Positions 8,397-16,611 are shown, numbered from the stretch's first letter. The stretch: DNA of 33,020 nt from Planctomycetota bacterium (GCA_026981825.1 JALSID010000026.1:1-33020); one strand, 5' to 3'. A program made the numbers and translations. Notes: generated from the letters alone by a model not told the origin.

Positions 8397-9596
8397 ATGA
8401 TCCGGCACTCCAGACGGTTGCTCGCAGCCCTGCTTGCCTGGACCCTGGTGACGGGCGGGCCAAAGTCGACGGCTCTGTGCGCCGGTGAAGTTCCCGTTCC
8501 GATTCTTCGCGGTACCCTGGTTGACCTCAGCCATAACCACGGAGCCGACAATCGACTCTACTCGCACGTGCTTGGCGAGAAACGCGACCTGTATGTGTAC
8601 CTACCCCCCGGGTACAAGAAATCACGCCGTTATCCGGTGCTTCTCTGGTTGCACGGCTACATGGCGGACGAGCGCCAGGCCCTCTACACCGTACTGCCGG
8701 CACTGGACGACGCAATCGCCCGGGGGACGATGCCGCCGGTGGTGGCAGCTTTTCCGGATGGGAGCATCTCCGGCGACTTTCATTACGTAGGAGTCGGCTC
8801 ATGGTGGATCGATTCACGACGCGGGAAATTCCAGACGTATCTCATCAAGGAGCTGCTACCCCTGATGGAGAGCACCTTTTCCGCATCGGACCGGCCAGAA
8901 GATCGCATGATCGCCGGTTGGTCCATGGGGGGCTTTGGGGCGTATAACCTTGTGCTCAAGCATCCAGAACTCGCCTACCACGTCGCCGCCGTTTCCCCCC
9001 CGCTGAACCTGCGTTACGTGGGCTGCTCAGGCGATTACTTCCAGGACTTCCGCCCGAACTGCTGGCGGATGCGCAGCTCCTTTACGGGCCTGGATGTCGT
9101 GGGCCGTTACTTCGGCGGCCTGGTGAAAGTACGAGCCTGGTGGGTGATCTACCCGGTCTGGGGACGAGGGGCCGGAGCGGTGAGCCGGATCACCGCAGAG
9201 AACCCGCTGGACATCCTGCTCCGCGACCGACCGGACCTGTCGCGACACCACCTGCTGGTCTTGTACGGCAGGCGGGACGAGATGAATCTGGACGCCCAGA
9301 TCGAGTCTTTCCTGTACGTGGCGGCGCAATTGGGCATTACCGTCGACGCACGGGCTTACCCGGACGGCACCCACTCCGAGCGGTTCATGGCCGAGGTGGT
9401 CAGCCAGTTGCTCGATTGGCTCGGCGCCAGCGTACGGACAACCGCAACCGATCTGGCAAAGGGGGGCCACCAACACAACCAGCGGCGGGCGGCGACGGCC
9501 CCGACCGGCCGTTCGCTCAGGCGACGCCAGGAGCCGGTGCGATCAGCGGCCAGGAGGGGAACGCTCGATTCGTCGCACCCCTCTCCCCGCTCCTAA
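8397..9596 (+). CDS. Secreted esterase of the EsteraseD/Fes-like alpha/beta-hydrolase family
   Basis: A 399-residue protein. The ATG at 8397 is chosen because it begins a signal peptide (MIRHSRR, then a hydrophobic stretch to about residue 30), although no strong Shine-Dalgarno is seen; the frame is open upstream to 8157. The body is an alpha/beta-hydrolase of the putative esterase family (enterochelin-esterase/S-formylglutathione-hydrolase-like): YVYLPPGYKKSRRYPVLLWLHG near residue 63, nucleophile Ser176 in GWSMGG, Asp294 in GRRDEMN and His326 in GTHSE give a complete triad. The last ~45 residues are a low-complexity tail. It likely hydrolyses carboxyl esters, perhaps feruloyl/acetyl groups on polysaccharide, outside the cytoplasm. 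It overlaps the converging metallophosphoesterase gene at the stop codons (shared bases 9593-9596). Confidence 0.85.
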   Translation: MIRHSRRLLAALLAWTLVTGGPKSTALCAGEVPVPILRGTLVDLSHNHGADNRLYSHVLGEKRDLYVYLPPGYKKSRRYPVLLWLHGYMADERQALYTVLPALDDAIARGTMPPVVAAFPDGSISGDFHYVGVGSWWIDSRRGKFQTYLIKELLPLMESTFSASDRPEDRMIAGWSMGGFGAYNLVLKHPELAYHVAAVSPPLNLRYVGCSGDYFQDFRPNCWRMRSSFTGLDVVGRYFGGLVKVRAWWVIYPVWGRGAGAVSRITAENPLDILLRDRPDLSRHHLLVLYGRRDEMNLDAQIESFLYVAAQLGITVDARAYPDGTHSERFMAEVVSQLLDWLGASVRTTATDLAKGGHQHNQRRAATAPTGRSLRRRQEPVRSAARRGTLDSSHPSPRS

Positions 9597-10798
9597 GATG
9601 CTGCGTTGCCGGACCGGAGTCGGATCAGAGTGACCTCGGGACGAGCGTTCCACCGCAACGGGTGTTCGCCCGCGATGCCCTTATTGACGTACAGCGCGGT
9701 CTCGCCCACCTGGAACGGGCCCATATCGAACCGCCGGCTGTAGCGACTGGGCATGTAGACCGGTCCGATAAGCGGAAGTCGAACCTGTCCTCCGTGATTG
9801 TGGCCGCACAATACCAGGTCGTAGCCGCGCTTGCTGACCTCGTAAATGCAATCCGGCGTGTGCGCCAGCAGCAGTGCAAAGTCGCACTCGTCGCGCTGCA
9901 CCGCTACGGGTAAAGGACCAAGCCAGGGCCATTCCGTGGATGCGACAAACAGGCCGGCGCCACACACCTGGATCGTCCGCCCCTGTGGTCCTGGGATCTC
10001 GAAGCCGGCTTTGCCAAGCTCCTGACGAATCCGCCCCACGTCAAACCAGCTATCGTGGTTGCCGAGCAGGGCGAACCGGCCGTAGCGGCCACGTAGCGCG
10101 GAAAAAAGCTCGTGGATCCATTCGTAGTACCGGGGATTATCGACGAAGTCCCCGGTGAGGCAAACCAGATCCGGGTCCCATCGCTCGGTCTGCCGCAGAA
10201 CCGCCTCGTAAAACTCGCGACTCAGACAGCCCGTGAAGTGGAAGTCGCTCATGTGCAAGATGGTCAGTCCATCGAGAGCGCCCGGTACCCGGGGCAGCCG
10301 GAACTCCTTCTCGATGACCTCCACCTCGAACTGGTGGTTCCACCGCAAACGAGCGAATCGGACCTTGGGCCCGTCGCCAATCGGGCGGTAGCCCAGCGTT
10401 TCCTCGATGTCCACAACCTCCGTGTGGTTGCTCTGTTGCCACTGGGGGACGCCGCGGAGGGCACGGATCAATGTGATGGGAAGTACCACCCACGTTCCGA
10501 TTACAACGCACGCCAGCACGTAGGCGTGCAGCGCGGCCGTAAGCGGTGCAGGTAAGCGGGGGGTCAGCACGGGTTCGGGCCAGGGTAGAACGAGGGCGGC
10601 CCATGCAAGCACCGGAAAAGTTGTGGTGAATAGCCAGAGGAGATGGGCCTTCCGAAACCGCCGTAGCCATATCCGCGGCACGGCGTGGCCGTACGCGAAG
10701 TTCAACAGCCACACCGCTACCGCCACGTGGCCCGCGAAAGCCAGCAACGCTGTCGCAAGCCGTGCCAAGAAAGTAACAACCGTCTGGTCCATCAGCAC
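9593..10798 (-). CDS. Membrane-anchored metallophosphoesterase
   Basis: A 401-residue protein. About 130 N-terminal residues contain three predicted membrane helices (near residues 7-35, 48-72 and 85-112). The catalytic domain carries every metal-ligand block of the calcineurin-like family: SDFHF (D-x-H), TGDFVD, GNHD, LAHTPD and GHNHGG. This matches YkuE/YaeI-type bacterial phosphodiesterases, which may act on lipid-linked or nucleotide phosphodiesters at the membrane; the substrate here is unknown. The GTG at 10798 has GAGG 8 bases upstream; an ATG at 10792 is an alternative. Its stop codon overlaps that of the converging esterase gene. Confidence 0.9.
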   Translation of the reverse strand: MLMDQTVVTFLARLATALLAFAGHVAVAVWLLNFAYGHAVPRIWLRRFRKAHLLWLFTTTFPVLAWAALVLPWPEPVLTPRLPAPLTAALHAYVLACVVIGTWVVLPITLIRALRGVPQWQQSNHTEVVDIEETLGYRPIGDGPKVRFARLRWNHQFEVEVIEKEFRLPRVPGALDGLTILHMSDFHFTGCLSREFYEAVLRQTERWDPDLVCLTGDFVDNPRYYEWIHELFSALRGRYGRFALLGNHDSWFDVGRIRQELGKAGFEIPGPQGRTIQVCGAGLFVASTEWPWLGPLPVAVQRDECDFALLLAHTPDCIYEVSKRGYDLVLCGHNHGGQVRLPLIGPVYMPSRYSRRFDMGPFQVGETALYVNKGIAGEHPLRWNARPEVTLIRLRSGNAAS

Positions 10799-11254
10799 TC
10801 GAAGATCCTCGCTACGGCGCCGGGCCGCATTTTCGCCGTATGCGGGGCTGCGTGCAAGGCCGTCTGCTCTTTGTCGTTACGGCTCAGCGACGGAGGCAAC
10901 GTCCACCCACCACGGTAATCTTGTGTCCCCAGCAGCGTCTGTGTGACTGCTCCCATGACGGCCTTGCCGCCAACGTGCAGACACCGGCTTACGTGGGCAA
11001 CATAGCTTGCCGTCCCCTCGCTTCCCACCCACACCCGGGTACCTCGCCCGCCAGATGTACCACCCCGCATGGAGCTCCCGGCTATACGGCCTATACGGCT
11101 AATCCTGTCTCGCCAGGCTTGACGCAACCGCTATACTCCGCCACGTTACGCATAACCCAAATGCAGTTGGAGCCGGCCAACCGACGACACATAGACCGGG
11201 TGGATAGAGCGGATTGGTAGGCGCGGGGGAACGCAACGGAGCCAAGGGTGCAGA
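10799..11254. other. Long divergent intergenic region
   Basis: This 456-base region separates the divergent metallophosphoesterase and L,D-transpeptidase genes and must contain both promoters. It holds a 9-bp tandem repeat at 11082-11099 and a TATACT box near 11134 without a well-placed -35. Open frames on both strands give low-complexity products and I do not call a gene. Confidence 0.45.
11082..11099. repeat. Two tandem copies of a 9-bp unit
   Basis: CTATACGGC occurs twice in direct tandem, in the divergent promoter region between the metallophosphoesterase and L,D-transpeptidase genes. With only two copies it could be chance or a dimer-binding site. Confidence 0.4.
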
Positions 11255-12316
11255 ATGTCGCTACGCGGATTGTTACTGGGGATGGCTGTGGGGATGGTCC
11301 TCGTCCTGGTGCCCGCTCTGGGCCTGTACCTGCGCGTGCGAACGGAACAGGACACGGCGGTGCCGGCTACAGGGGATCGCGTCCTTGACCGGACGACGCG
11401 TGTGGGGGGCGATCGTGGCGGCGGTCAGCCCGATCGTGCTCCGGCTCCGAATGAGGTTACGGGGCGTTCGCCCGAACAGGCAAACGGGGAAGACCGATCC
11501 CGCCGTAGCCAGTCCGGGGAGGCGTCGGTAGAGGTTCACGATGTACTGGCTTCGCTCACGGCCGCGGAGGAAGAGGGGTTCCCCCCGCCACGATCTGGGC
11601 TGCTTGCGGACGCCGATCTGCACGCCGTGCTGGCACGAGCGCGGGAACAGATCGAGCGGGGCGACCTGGTAGCCGCCCATGACCTTCTGTCGCGCACCTA
11701 CTTCGCATTCGAGTTGACCCGAGAACAGCGCGACTTGCTGGCAAAGGTGCTGGAGCCGTTGGCGGAACGGCTGCTGAAGTCGCGCGACGAACCGGCGTAT
11801 GGTCCGGTTCACGTCGTTCAACCGGGCGACACTCCCGCCCGAATCGCCCGACCGTTCAAGATCCCGCACGAGCTACTCGCTCGCTTGAACGGTTATGGTC
11901 GTTACATCCGAATCGGCCAGCGGTTGAAAATCATCCGTGGTCCCTTTGATGTGCTGGTCGAGCTCGGGCAGTTCGAACTGGTCGTTCTGTTGCACGGGAA
12001 GTTCATCAAGCGGTACCCCATTGGGATCGGCAAGGACAACAGTTCACCGACCGGGTCGTTTCGGGTCGTACAGAAGGTGAAGAATCCGACCTGGTATCCG
12101 GTAGAGGGAGGCGTATACCCTCCGGAGGATCCGCGTAACCCCCTGGGCACACGATGGATCGGGATCGGCGGATCGTATGGGATCCATGGCACCCGAGATC
12201 CGGACTCGGTGGGCCGCCCGTCCAGTCGCGGCTGTATTCGGATGCGGAACGAGGATGTGGAGGAGGTCTACGATATGGTCGTTGAGGAGCATTCGCGGGT
12301 CCTAATTAGGCCGTAG
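11255..12316 (+). CDS. LysM-YkuD L,D-transpeptidase
   Basis: A 353-residue envelope enzyme that forms or edits peptidoglycan cross-links by L,D-transpeptidation. An N-terminal membrane anchor or uncleaved signal (residues 4-27) is followed by a low-complexity, charged linker, a helical segment (about 110-175), a LysM domain (about 185-228, VVQPGDTPARIARPF) and a YkuD catalytic domain to the C-terminus. The active-site pair is visible: His311 in YGIHGT and Cys327 in SSRGCIRM. The ATG has AAGGG about 7 bases upstream. With murG and ftsW at the other end of the window, it supports a peptidoglycan-containing wall. The following gene starts 41 bases later, possibly in the same transcript. Confidence 0.92.
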   Translation: MSLRGLLLGMAVGMVLVLVPALGLYLRVRTEQDTAVPATGDRVLDRTTRVGGDRGGGQPDRAPAPNEVTGRSPEQANGEDRSRRSQSGEASVEVHDVLASLTAAEEEGFPPPRSGLLADADLHAVLARAREQIERGDLVAAHDLLSRTYFAFELTREQRDLLAKVLEPLAERLLKSRDEPAYGPVHVVQPGDTPARIARPFKIPHELLARLNGYGRYIRIGQRLKIIRGPFDVLVELGQFELVVLLHGKFIKRYPIGIGKDNSSPTGSFRVVQKVKNPTWYPVEGGVYPPEDPRNPLGTRWIGIGGSYGIHGTRDPDSVGRPSSRGCIRMRNEDVEEVYDMVVEEHSRVLIRP

Positions 12317-12357
12317 GGGGGCGGGCGCACGGCACATGGGAAGGCAAGGGCGGCGTG

Positions 12358-12990
12358 ATGGAAACCAGCTTGCATGGGACGCTAAAGCGGCTGTACTGCG
12401 GCGAGCATGGGGTCACGGAGTGTCGACTGGGGGGGTACCGCGTCGACGCTCTGGTGGGCGAGACCGCCGTCGAGATTCAGGCCGGCTCGCTGGCAGCGTT
12501 GCGCGAGAAGGTGCCGCGCTTGCTCCAGTCGGGTCACCGCGTACTGGTGGTGAAGCCGTTCCCACTTGTCACGGTTGCGGTGAATCTGGCCAGCGGGCGA
12601 AGGTGGCGACAGGTACGCTGTGCGCTGGAGGTGTTCGAAGACCTGGTCCACATTCCCCCCTGGTTCCCGAGTCCTGGCTTGACGATTGACCTGGTGTTCG
12701 TTGAGCAGATGGAGTTGCGGCGGCGGCGGGGCAAGCGACGCTGGATCGTCGAGGATCGCAAGCTGATTCGAATCGACCGCGTTGCGCGGTTGCAGGGGGC
12801 TGCAGATTTGTGGGGATTGCTCCCGCACGAGGTGCGCGGTCCGTTCACCACGCGGTTGCTGGCGCAGATCTTCTCCTGTCCGATCTGGCTGGCGCGTATG
12901 ATCGCCTACACCTTGTCCCGCTCTGGAGCAGCCCGGCGGCACGGGACGGAGAACCGCTACGTTCGCTACGTGCCAATTGCGTGTGCCTAG
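12358..12990 (+). CDS. Hypothetical protein with a possible PD-(D/E)XK nuclease core
   Basis: A 210-residue soluble protein from the ATG at 12358 (a GTG at 12355 is adjacent). Residues 20-50 contain YRVDALVGETAVEIQAGSL, an Asp, spacer, Glu-x-Gln arrangement that resembles the core of PD-(D/E)XK folds such as CoiA-like nucleases. The middle is strongly basic (RRRRGKRRW near 120). The C-terminal part, from about 150, may form a small helical DNA-binding domain (LPHEVRGPFTTRLLAQ). These are pattern-level observations only and the function is unknown. It follows the L,D-transpeptidase at a short distance on the same strand. Confidence 0.65.
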   Translation: METSLHGTLKRLYCGEHGVTECRLGGYRVDALVGETAVEIQAGSLAALREKVPRLLQSGHRVLVVKPFPLVTVAVNLASGRRWRQVRCALEVFEDLVHIPPWFPSPGLTIDLVFVEQMELRRRRGKRRWIVEDRKLIRIDRVARLQGAADLWGLLPHEVRGPFTTRLLAQIFSCPIWLARMIAYTLSRSGAARRHGTENRYVRYVPIACA

Positions 12991-13304
12991 CAACGAGCGC
13001 GCCGTCTCGCCGCCCACCACGGTTGGCACGGTCCCGTTCTCGGTGCGCGGCGCTCCGACCATTGGCGGTTCCGGTTACAGGTCCTGACCGGTCAAATTCC
13101 GCCCCCAACCTGCTTTTCTGACGGTTCAGTTTTGGGATGCAGGTCCGCGTGCAGGCGGCGCGTTTGGAACAGAGACGCAACCGCGCCGCTTTATCGGTGT
13201 TTACCCAAACAGAGTGCCCGGACGCGGGGTGCCGGGCGGGAAGGCGTGGACCACGCCGTGGTTGACGTCCACGGACAGGTTTTAAGCCGGTGGAGGAGTG
13301 CGAT
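12991..13304. other. Intergenic region upstream of the EF-hand gene
   Basis: This 314-base gap contains a 10-bp palindrome TGACCGGTCA (13085-13094) and, close to the EF-hand gene, two overlapping palindromes (13244-13262). I see no gene or clear terminator in it. Confidence 0.4.
13244..13262. promoter_or_regulatory. Overlapping palindromes, possible operator
   Basis: GCGTGG-A-CCACGC (13244-13256) overlaps ACCACG-C-CGTGGT (13250-13262), so CGTGG is repeated in alternating orientation about 45 bases before the EF-hand start codon. The arrangement suits cooperative binding by a dimeric regulator, but no such regulator is known here. Confidence 0.3.
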
Positions 13305-14183
13305 ATGAGAGGTGCGAGAGCATTAGCGGCGTTTGTGGTTGCTTGTTTGGTGCTACTTCCGTGCCAGGGGGCGCTCGGGCAGGAAGAGGGGCGAGGCGAC
13401 CGTCCTGAGCGATCGGCGGTCCGATCCGAGCGTCCTGAGGGACCAGAGCGACCGAGATCGCGGAGACGTCCTGGGCGGCACCGAGAACGTCGCGTGCGGC
13501 CGCACGGAGAGCGAGCTCGTGCTGAGCGCCCTGATCACGCTATTGAGGAGCTCTTCCGGCGGATCGACCGCAATGGGGATGGGGTGATTGACTTGGACGA
13601 GTTCCGGGCCGCTGCAGGTTGGTTTCGGGGACGGGCGATGTCGGCGTTTGGCCCACGCCGGTTCGCCCCGCGGACCCGCAGGCGTCCTTCCATGCCCCGC
13701 CGGTTCGGACGTTGGGGCCGGTGGCGCGGGGCGTGGCCACCGTCGGGTTCGCGCTTCGGCCCGTGGGGGGCACCACCGATGTTCTGGCGTGGTCCATCCT
13801 GGGGACCTCCGTCGCCGATGTGGGGGCCACCGGCGACTGAGCGGCGCAGCCGGCCGCCACAGTACGGTCCGGGGGCTAGGGGGCACGGGTTCCGCGCCGG
13901 GTCGCCTCCGGAGCATCATCCTGGTCCAGGCCGTGGTGTTCATCGTGGGCCTGGACAGAGACCAGGCCCAGCACCGCATGTAGAGGGAGGTCCCTCGCGG
14001 CGACCCGGCGGGCAGCCCCACGCGGACAAAGGACGACCAGGACCGAGGGGTGGTACTATTCGAGAACGAATTGAGGCATTCCGGCGACGCATCCAGGAGG
14101 CGCAGAGGCGACGTGCCGCGGAGCAGGGCTCTGAGGGGGACAGAGAAGAGGCCGAAGAACACGCTATCCCCCAAGGGCGTTGA
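13305..14183 (+). CDS. Secreted Arg/Pro/Gly-rich protein with one EF-hand
   Basis: A 292-residue protein. The ATG at 13305 follows GGAGGAG by 6 bases; a GTG at 13290 would add five residues. Residues 1-25 are a signal peptide (MRGARALAAFVVACLVLLPCQGALG). A strongly basic region follows, then one canonical EF-hand loop, DRNGDGVIDLDEF, near residues 86-98, preceded by an amphipathic helix (HAIEELFRRI). The remaining ~190 residues are low-complexity, rich in Arg, Pro, Gly and Trp. A C-terminal helical segment (IRERIEAFRRRIQEAQRRRAAEQG) ends the chain. Secreted proteins with single EF-hands are common in planctomycetes. Calcium binding is inferred from the loop; the partner is unknown. Confidence 0.8.
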   Translation: MRGARALAAFVVACLVLLPCQGALGQEEGRGDRPERSAVRSERPEGPERPRSRRRPGRHRERRVRPHGERARAERPDHAIEELFRRIDRNGDGVIDLDEFRAAAGWFRGRAMSAFGPRRFAPRTRRRPSMPRRFGRWGRWRGAWPPSGSRFGPWGAPPMFWRGPSWGPPSPMWGPPATERRSRPPQYGPGARGHGFRAGSPPEHHPGPGRGVHRGPGQRPGPAPHVEGGPSRRPGGQPHADKGRPGPRGGTIRERIEAFRRRIQEAQRRRAAEQGSEGDREEAEEHAIPQGR

Positions 14184-14222
14184 CCCGGTGAGTCCGACTC
14201 CTGGGTAAGCTGCGTCACCTGA

Positions 14223-14257
14223 TGCCTGGTCGCAGTACGAGCACTGGAGCTGCCGCG
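14223..14257 (+). repeat. Dispersed 35-base repeat, copy B
   Basis: Related to 4617-4651 (27 of 35 bases identical), with most differences at third codon positions of a shared PGR(S/T)TSTGAAA reading. Here it overlaps the left arm of a strong hairpin, which copy A lacks. Confidence 0.4.
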
Positions 14258-14282
14258 GTCGTTGTGACGCGGCTGCTCCAGT
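14243..14282. terminator. Strong GC-rich hairpin after the EF-hand gene
   Basis: ACTGGAGC-T-GCCGCG (14243-14257) pairs with CGCGGC-T-GCTCCAGT (14268-14282): 14 base pairs with one T-T mismatch and a 10-base loop. It begins 60 bases after the EF-hand stop codon. There is no T-tract, so a Rho-independent function is unproven, but it is a plausible transcript end or RNA stabiliser. Confidence 0.45.
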
Positions 14283-14585
14283 TGCTTCGTCTGTCGCATC
14301 CACCACGTGGTTTTCTCGCTCTTCCAAGCCGGTCTCTGGTAGAACGCCGCGCAGTGTGCGGCCCTTGTGCACCAAGATGCTTCTGGTTCATTGAGCGACC
14401 GCGGGCCGGCCGCAGGGTCCGAAATCGGTCGTTGTGAGAGCGGAGATCGTACTCCCAGTCGGGATCAGGTGAGGCGCTATCGGGGGCACGTTTGAGTCCG
14501 CCGGTGCACGTACTCAAGTTGCTGCCACAAGTGGTCGATACCTCTGATTAGAGGACTAGCGCGGCACTTGGGCAGGGATGGAGAC

Positions 14586-15008
14586 GTGCACGAACGCTAC
14601 GGTGAGACTGCCGTGGAAGTGCGAGGAAAAGATGCGCGGCGGCAGCGCACGCCGGTCGTTATTCAGCTCCCCGATCTGACCGAACTGCGAGAGCCTGCAC
14701 TGGCGACCCGACAACGCTGGCCGGATGGGAATGTCACGTTCCGGGTCTTGGTCGTGGTTGTTGTTCTGTTCGTTACCCTTTGGGGGAGTCCCACGCTCGC
14801 ACCGGTGCGGCAGAAGCTGGTGGGGTTGATTGCGTCGCAGCAGGGGGTAGTCGCGGATGTAGACCCGGGGAGTTCCTTGGCTCAGGACTTGCCCACCCTC
14901 CCCATCGACCCTCTCGTCATTCGGGTTCGAATGCAGTCACCGGTCGATGTTGCGCGCGTCGCGCTGGATGCTGATCACAGGGGGGAGGCGAAGAGCGAAG
15001 CACGTTGA
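14586..15008 (+). CDS. Single-pass membrane protein of unknown function
   Basis: A 140-residue protein from the GTG at 14586 (AGGG 8 bases upstream); the frame is open to a TTG at 14568. A charged N-terminal part of about 50 residues, presumably cytoplasmic, is followed by one hydrophobic helix (near residues 52-72, VLVVVVVLFVTLWG) and about 65 residues beyond it. I recognise no family. It lies 30 bases before a BY-kinase-like ATPase gene, so it may be a short membrane partner. BY-kinases are normally activated by the cytoplasmic end of a Wzz-like membrane protein, but no Wzz motif is visible here. Partnership is inference from position. Confidence 0.6.
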   Translation: MHERYGETAVEVRGKDARRQRTPVVIQLPDLTELREPALATRQRWPDGNVTFRVLVVVVVLFVTLWGSPTLAPVRQKLVGLIASQQGVVADVDPGSSLAQDLPTLPIDPLVIRVRMQSPVDVARVALDADHRGEAKSEAR

Positions 15009-15038
15009 CCGTTTTGACACCAGGGACGGAGCGGACGA

Positions 15039-15866
15039 ATGGCTTTTTCAATGCGGAGTCGGATTGATCCAGGGCATGTTCGCAGGGGCCCACATTTTGA
15101 TCTGGTCGGACGCACCCCCCACCGAGGGCAGGCGCAGCGGCCGGTCGGCGGTGCTGTTCGGTCTGAGCGGCGAGAAGCTGTGCGACTGCAGTGGCCGACC
15201 CTGGTTGATCGCGCCTATCAGCTTGCAGCCCCGTCCCTGCACGCCGCCCTTCACCGGATCGCTCTCGTGCGACGGTTGAAGCCGATGGTCCGCGTGGGGG
15301 TGCTCAGCGCCGCACGAGGCGAGGGACGGACCACGGCGGCGCTGTTGTTGGCCCACGCAGCGCGGGTTCAGGGGGAATTTAGCCTCGTCATCGATGCGGA
15401 CTTCGATAACCCGTCGCTCGCACGGACTCTGGGAGTTCGCCTGGATGACGGGTGCGATCGGGGAGTTCTTGCAGCGGGTGTCGAGCAAGCACGGCCTCAT
15501 TGGAAGCCCCTCATCGTGGATCGCCCAAGCCGTACCGCCCTTCTCGTTCCAACCCTGGCGGCGTGTCGACGTGCGCAGCGCGGCGCTGCGATTGCGGAAC
15601 TAAACCAGCTCCTGAATGATCTGGGCGGGACATTCTCGCTCGCCATCCTTGACACGATGCCGATGGATGTCGCCACCATCGCATCGGCTACGGTGTTTCG
15701 ACCGGACGCAGTTGTCCTGGTGTACCGGTCGGCGGAGCTCGCCTCTGATCTGCTGGAGAAGTGGCGCCGTCTGGTGGGGCAAAGCGTTCCGGTGATAGCG
15801 GTGATCGAGAATTTCGCCCGGCCGGCAGCGCGAACCACCGAGGTCGTTCATGCAGGTGTTGCCTGA
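15039..15866 (+). CDS. BY-kinase/ParA-like P-loop ATPase with altered Walker A
   Basis: A 275-residue protein whose ATG at 15039 has GGAG 7 bases upstream. Residues 1-80 are a basic, poorly conserved extension. From residue 84 the order of motifs is that of bacterial tyrosine kinases (CpsD/Wzc type) and MinD/ParA ATPases: P-loop SAARGEGRTTAA (90-101), Walker A' VIDADFDNP (118-125) and Walker B LAILDTMP (201-208). The usual PGEGKS/T lysine is Arg97, and no C-terminal tyrosine cluster is present, so tyrosine autophosphorylation is doubtful. The protein may be a regulatory or membrane-recruited ATPase. It overlaps the next gene by 17 bases, implying translational coupling with the ExeA-like ATPase. 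In PEP-CTERM/exopolysaccharide loci a similar pair occurs, but the other genes of such loci are not here. Confidence 0.75.
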   Translation: MAFSMRSRIDPGHVRRGPHFDLVGRTPHRGQAQRPVGGAVRSERREAVRLQWPTLVDRAYQLAAPSLHAALHRIALVRRLKPMVRVGVLSAARGEGRTTAALLLAHAARVQGEFSLVIDADFDNPSLARTLGVRLDDGCDRGVLAAGVEQARPHWKPLIVDRPSRTALLVPTLAACRRAQRGAAIAELNQLLNDLGGTFSLAILDTMPMDVATIASATVFRPDAVVLVYRSAELASDLLEKWRRLVGQSVPVIAVIENFARPAARTTEVVHAGVA

Positions 15867-16611
15867 CGTGTCGACCCCTCGTTGCCACGGCCGTAGTGCG
15901 ATCCTCGACCACTGGGGGCTGTTGCGGTACCCCTTCCCGGCGTTGCCAACGCTCAGCGAGTTCCTCGACGTCGGTACGCATGGTAGAGCGGTCCAGTCCG
16001 TGGTGTGCGCGGGCAAAGGGAGCGGTCACGTGCTCGTGGGACAGCGGGGAGTGGGCAAGACCGCGGTACTGACCGTGCTTGGCGAGATCCTGGACGAGAG
16101 GGTTTTTCCGGGATGGCTGTCCAACGCCGCTCTCGACACGGAGGCCGGCGATCGATGCGGGAAAGCTGTGCTGCTGGACGGGGTTTCGGCCAAGCAGTTG
16201 CAGAGCCTCATGGGGGCCGAGCAGGGACGGGGGCGAAAAATCGTTGTTGCGGTGCACTGGCCGCCGGACGAGCGATTGGAGCAGTTCTGTGTCCGGCAGG
16301 GACTCGATTACATCGAGCTTCGTGCTTGGTCATTTTCCGAGACGAGGCTAGCCGTGGAACAGGCGGTGCGGCTGGCCGGGGCGGCGCGACCCATCTTCAC
16401 TGCCGGGGCCTTGGCGGCTCTGTTTCGGGCAACGGCGGGGCTGCCCCGTCGAGTGGGCCGCTTGGTCAACCTGTCGCTCTTGCTGGGCGCAGCGCGGAAG
16501 GGTAGAGAGGTCTCCGACCAGGATGTGCGCGCGGCGATTGCGGAATTGCAGACCCTGCAACACACGCCATCCACCACATCTCCAGGCCGGTGGCCGTCGT
16601 CCGCGGCGTAA
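15850..16611 (+). CDS. ExeA/PEP-CTERM-type AAA ATPase, shortened
   Basis: A 253-residue P-loop ATPase. The N-terminal ILDHWGLLRYPFP (18-30) is the family's opening motif (YYGLxxxPF in ExeA/GspA and in PEP-CTERM-associated ATPases). Walker A is VGQRGVGKT with Lys70. The Walker B strand reads VLLDGV around Asp110, so the catalytic Glu expected after Asp is Gly. The C-terminal part (about 165-240) resembles the helical AAA lid and ends with ELQTLQ. The chain is shorter than ExeA and has no transmembrane or peptidoglycan-binding domain. Its ATG overlaps the upstream ATPase gene. Likely a coupled partner of that protein in an envelope or export process; the exact job is unknown. Confidence 0.75.
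   Translation: MQVLPDVSTPRCHGRSAILDHWGLLRYPFPALPTLSEFLDVGTHGRAVQSVVCAGKGSGHVLVGQRGVGKTAVLTVLGEILDERVFPGWLSNAALDTEAGDRCGKAVLLDGVSAKQLQSLMGAEQGRGRKIVVAVHWPPDERLEQFCVRQGLDYIELRAWSFSETRLAVEQAVRLAGAARPIFTAGALAALFRATAGLPRRVGRLVNLSLLLGAARKGREVSDQDVRAAIAELQTLQHTPSTTSPGRWPSSAA

Larger units (their letters stand above)
14184..14585. other. Intergenic region with strong hairpin and repeat copy B
   Basis: This 402-base region follows the EF-hand gene and precedes the membrane-protein gene. It carries a strong GC-rich hairpin (14243-14282) and a 35-base segment related to the FAH leader (14223-14257). The downstream part (14285-14585) shows no recognisable gene; short open frames there are unsupported. 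Confidence 0.45.

Noticed and set aside
13353..14375. 340-codon minus-strand open frame over the EF-hand gene
   Set aside because: The plus strand has a signal peptide, ribosome-binding site and EF-hand; the minus frame is a shadow of an Arg/Pro/Gly-rich sequence.
14920..14935. T-loop-like GGGTTCGAAT
   Set aside because: It lies inside the membrane-protein gene with no other tRNA arm around it.
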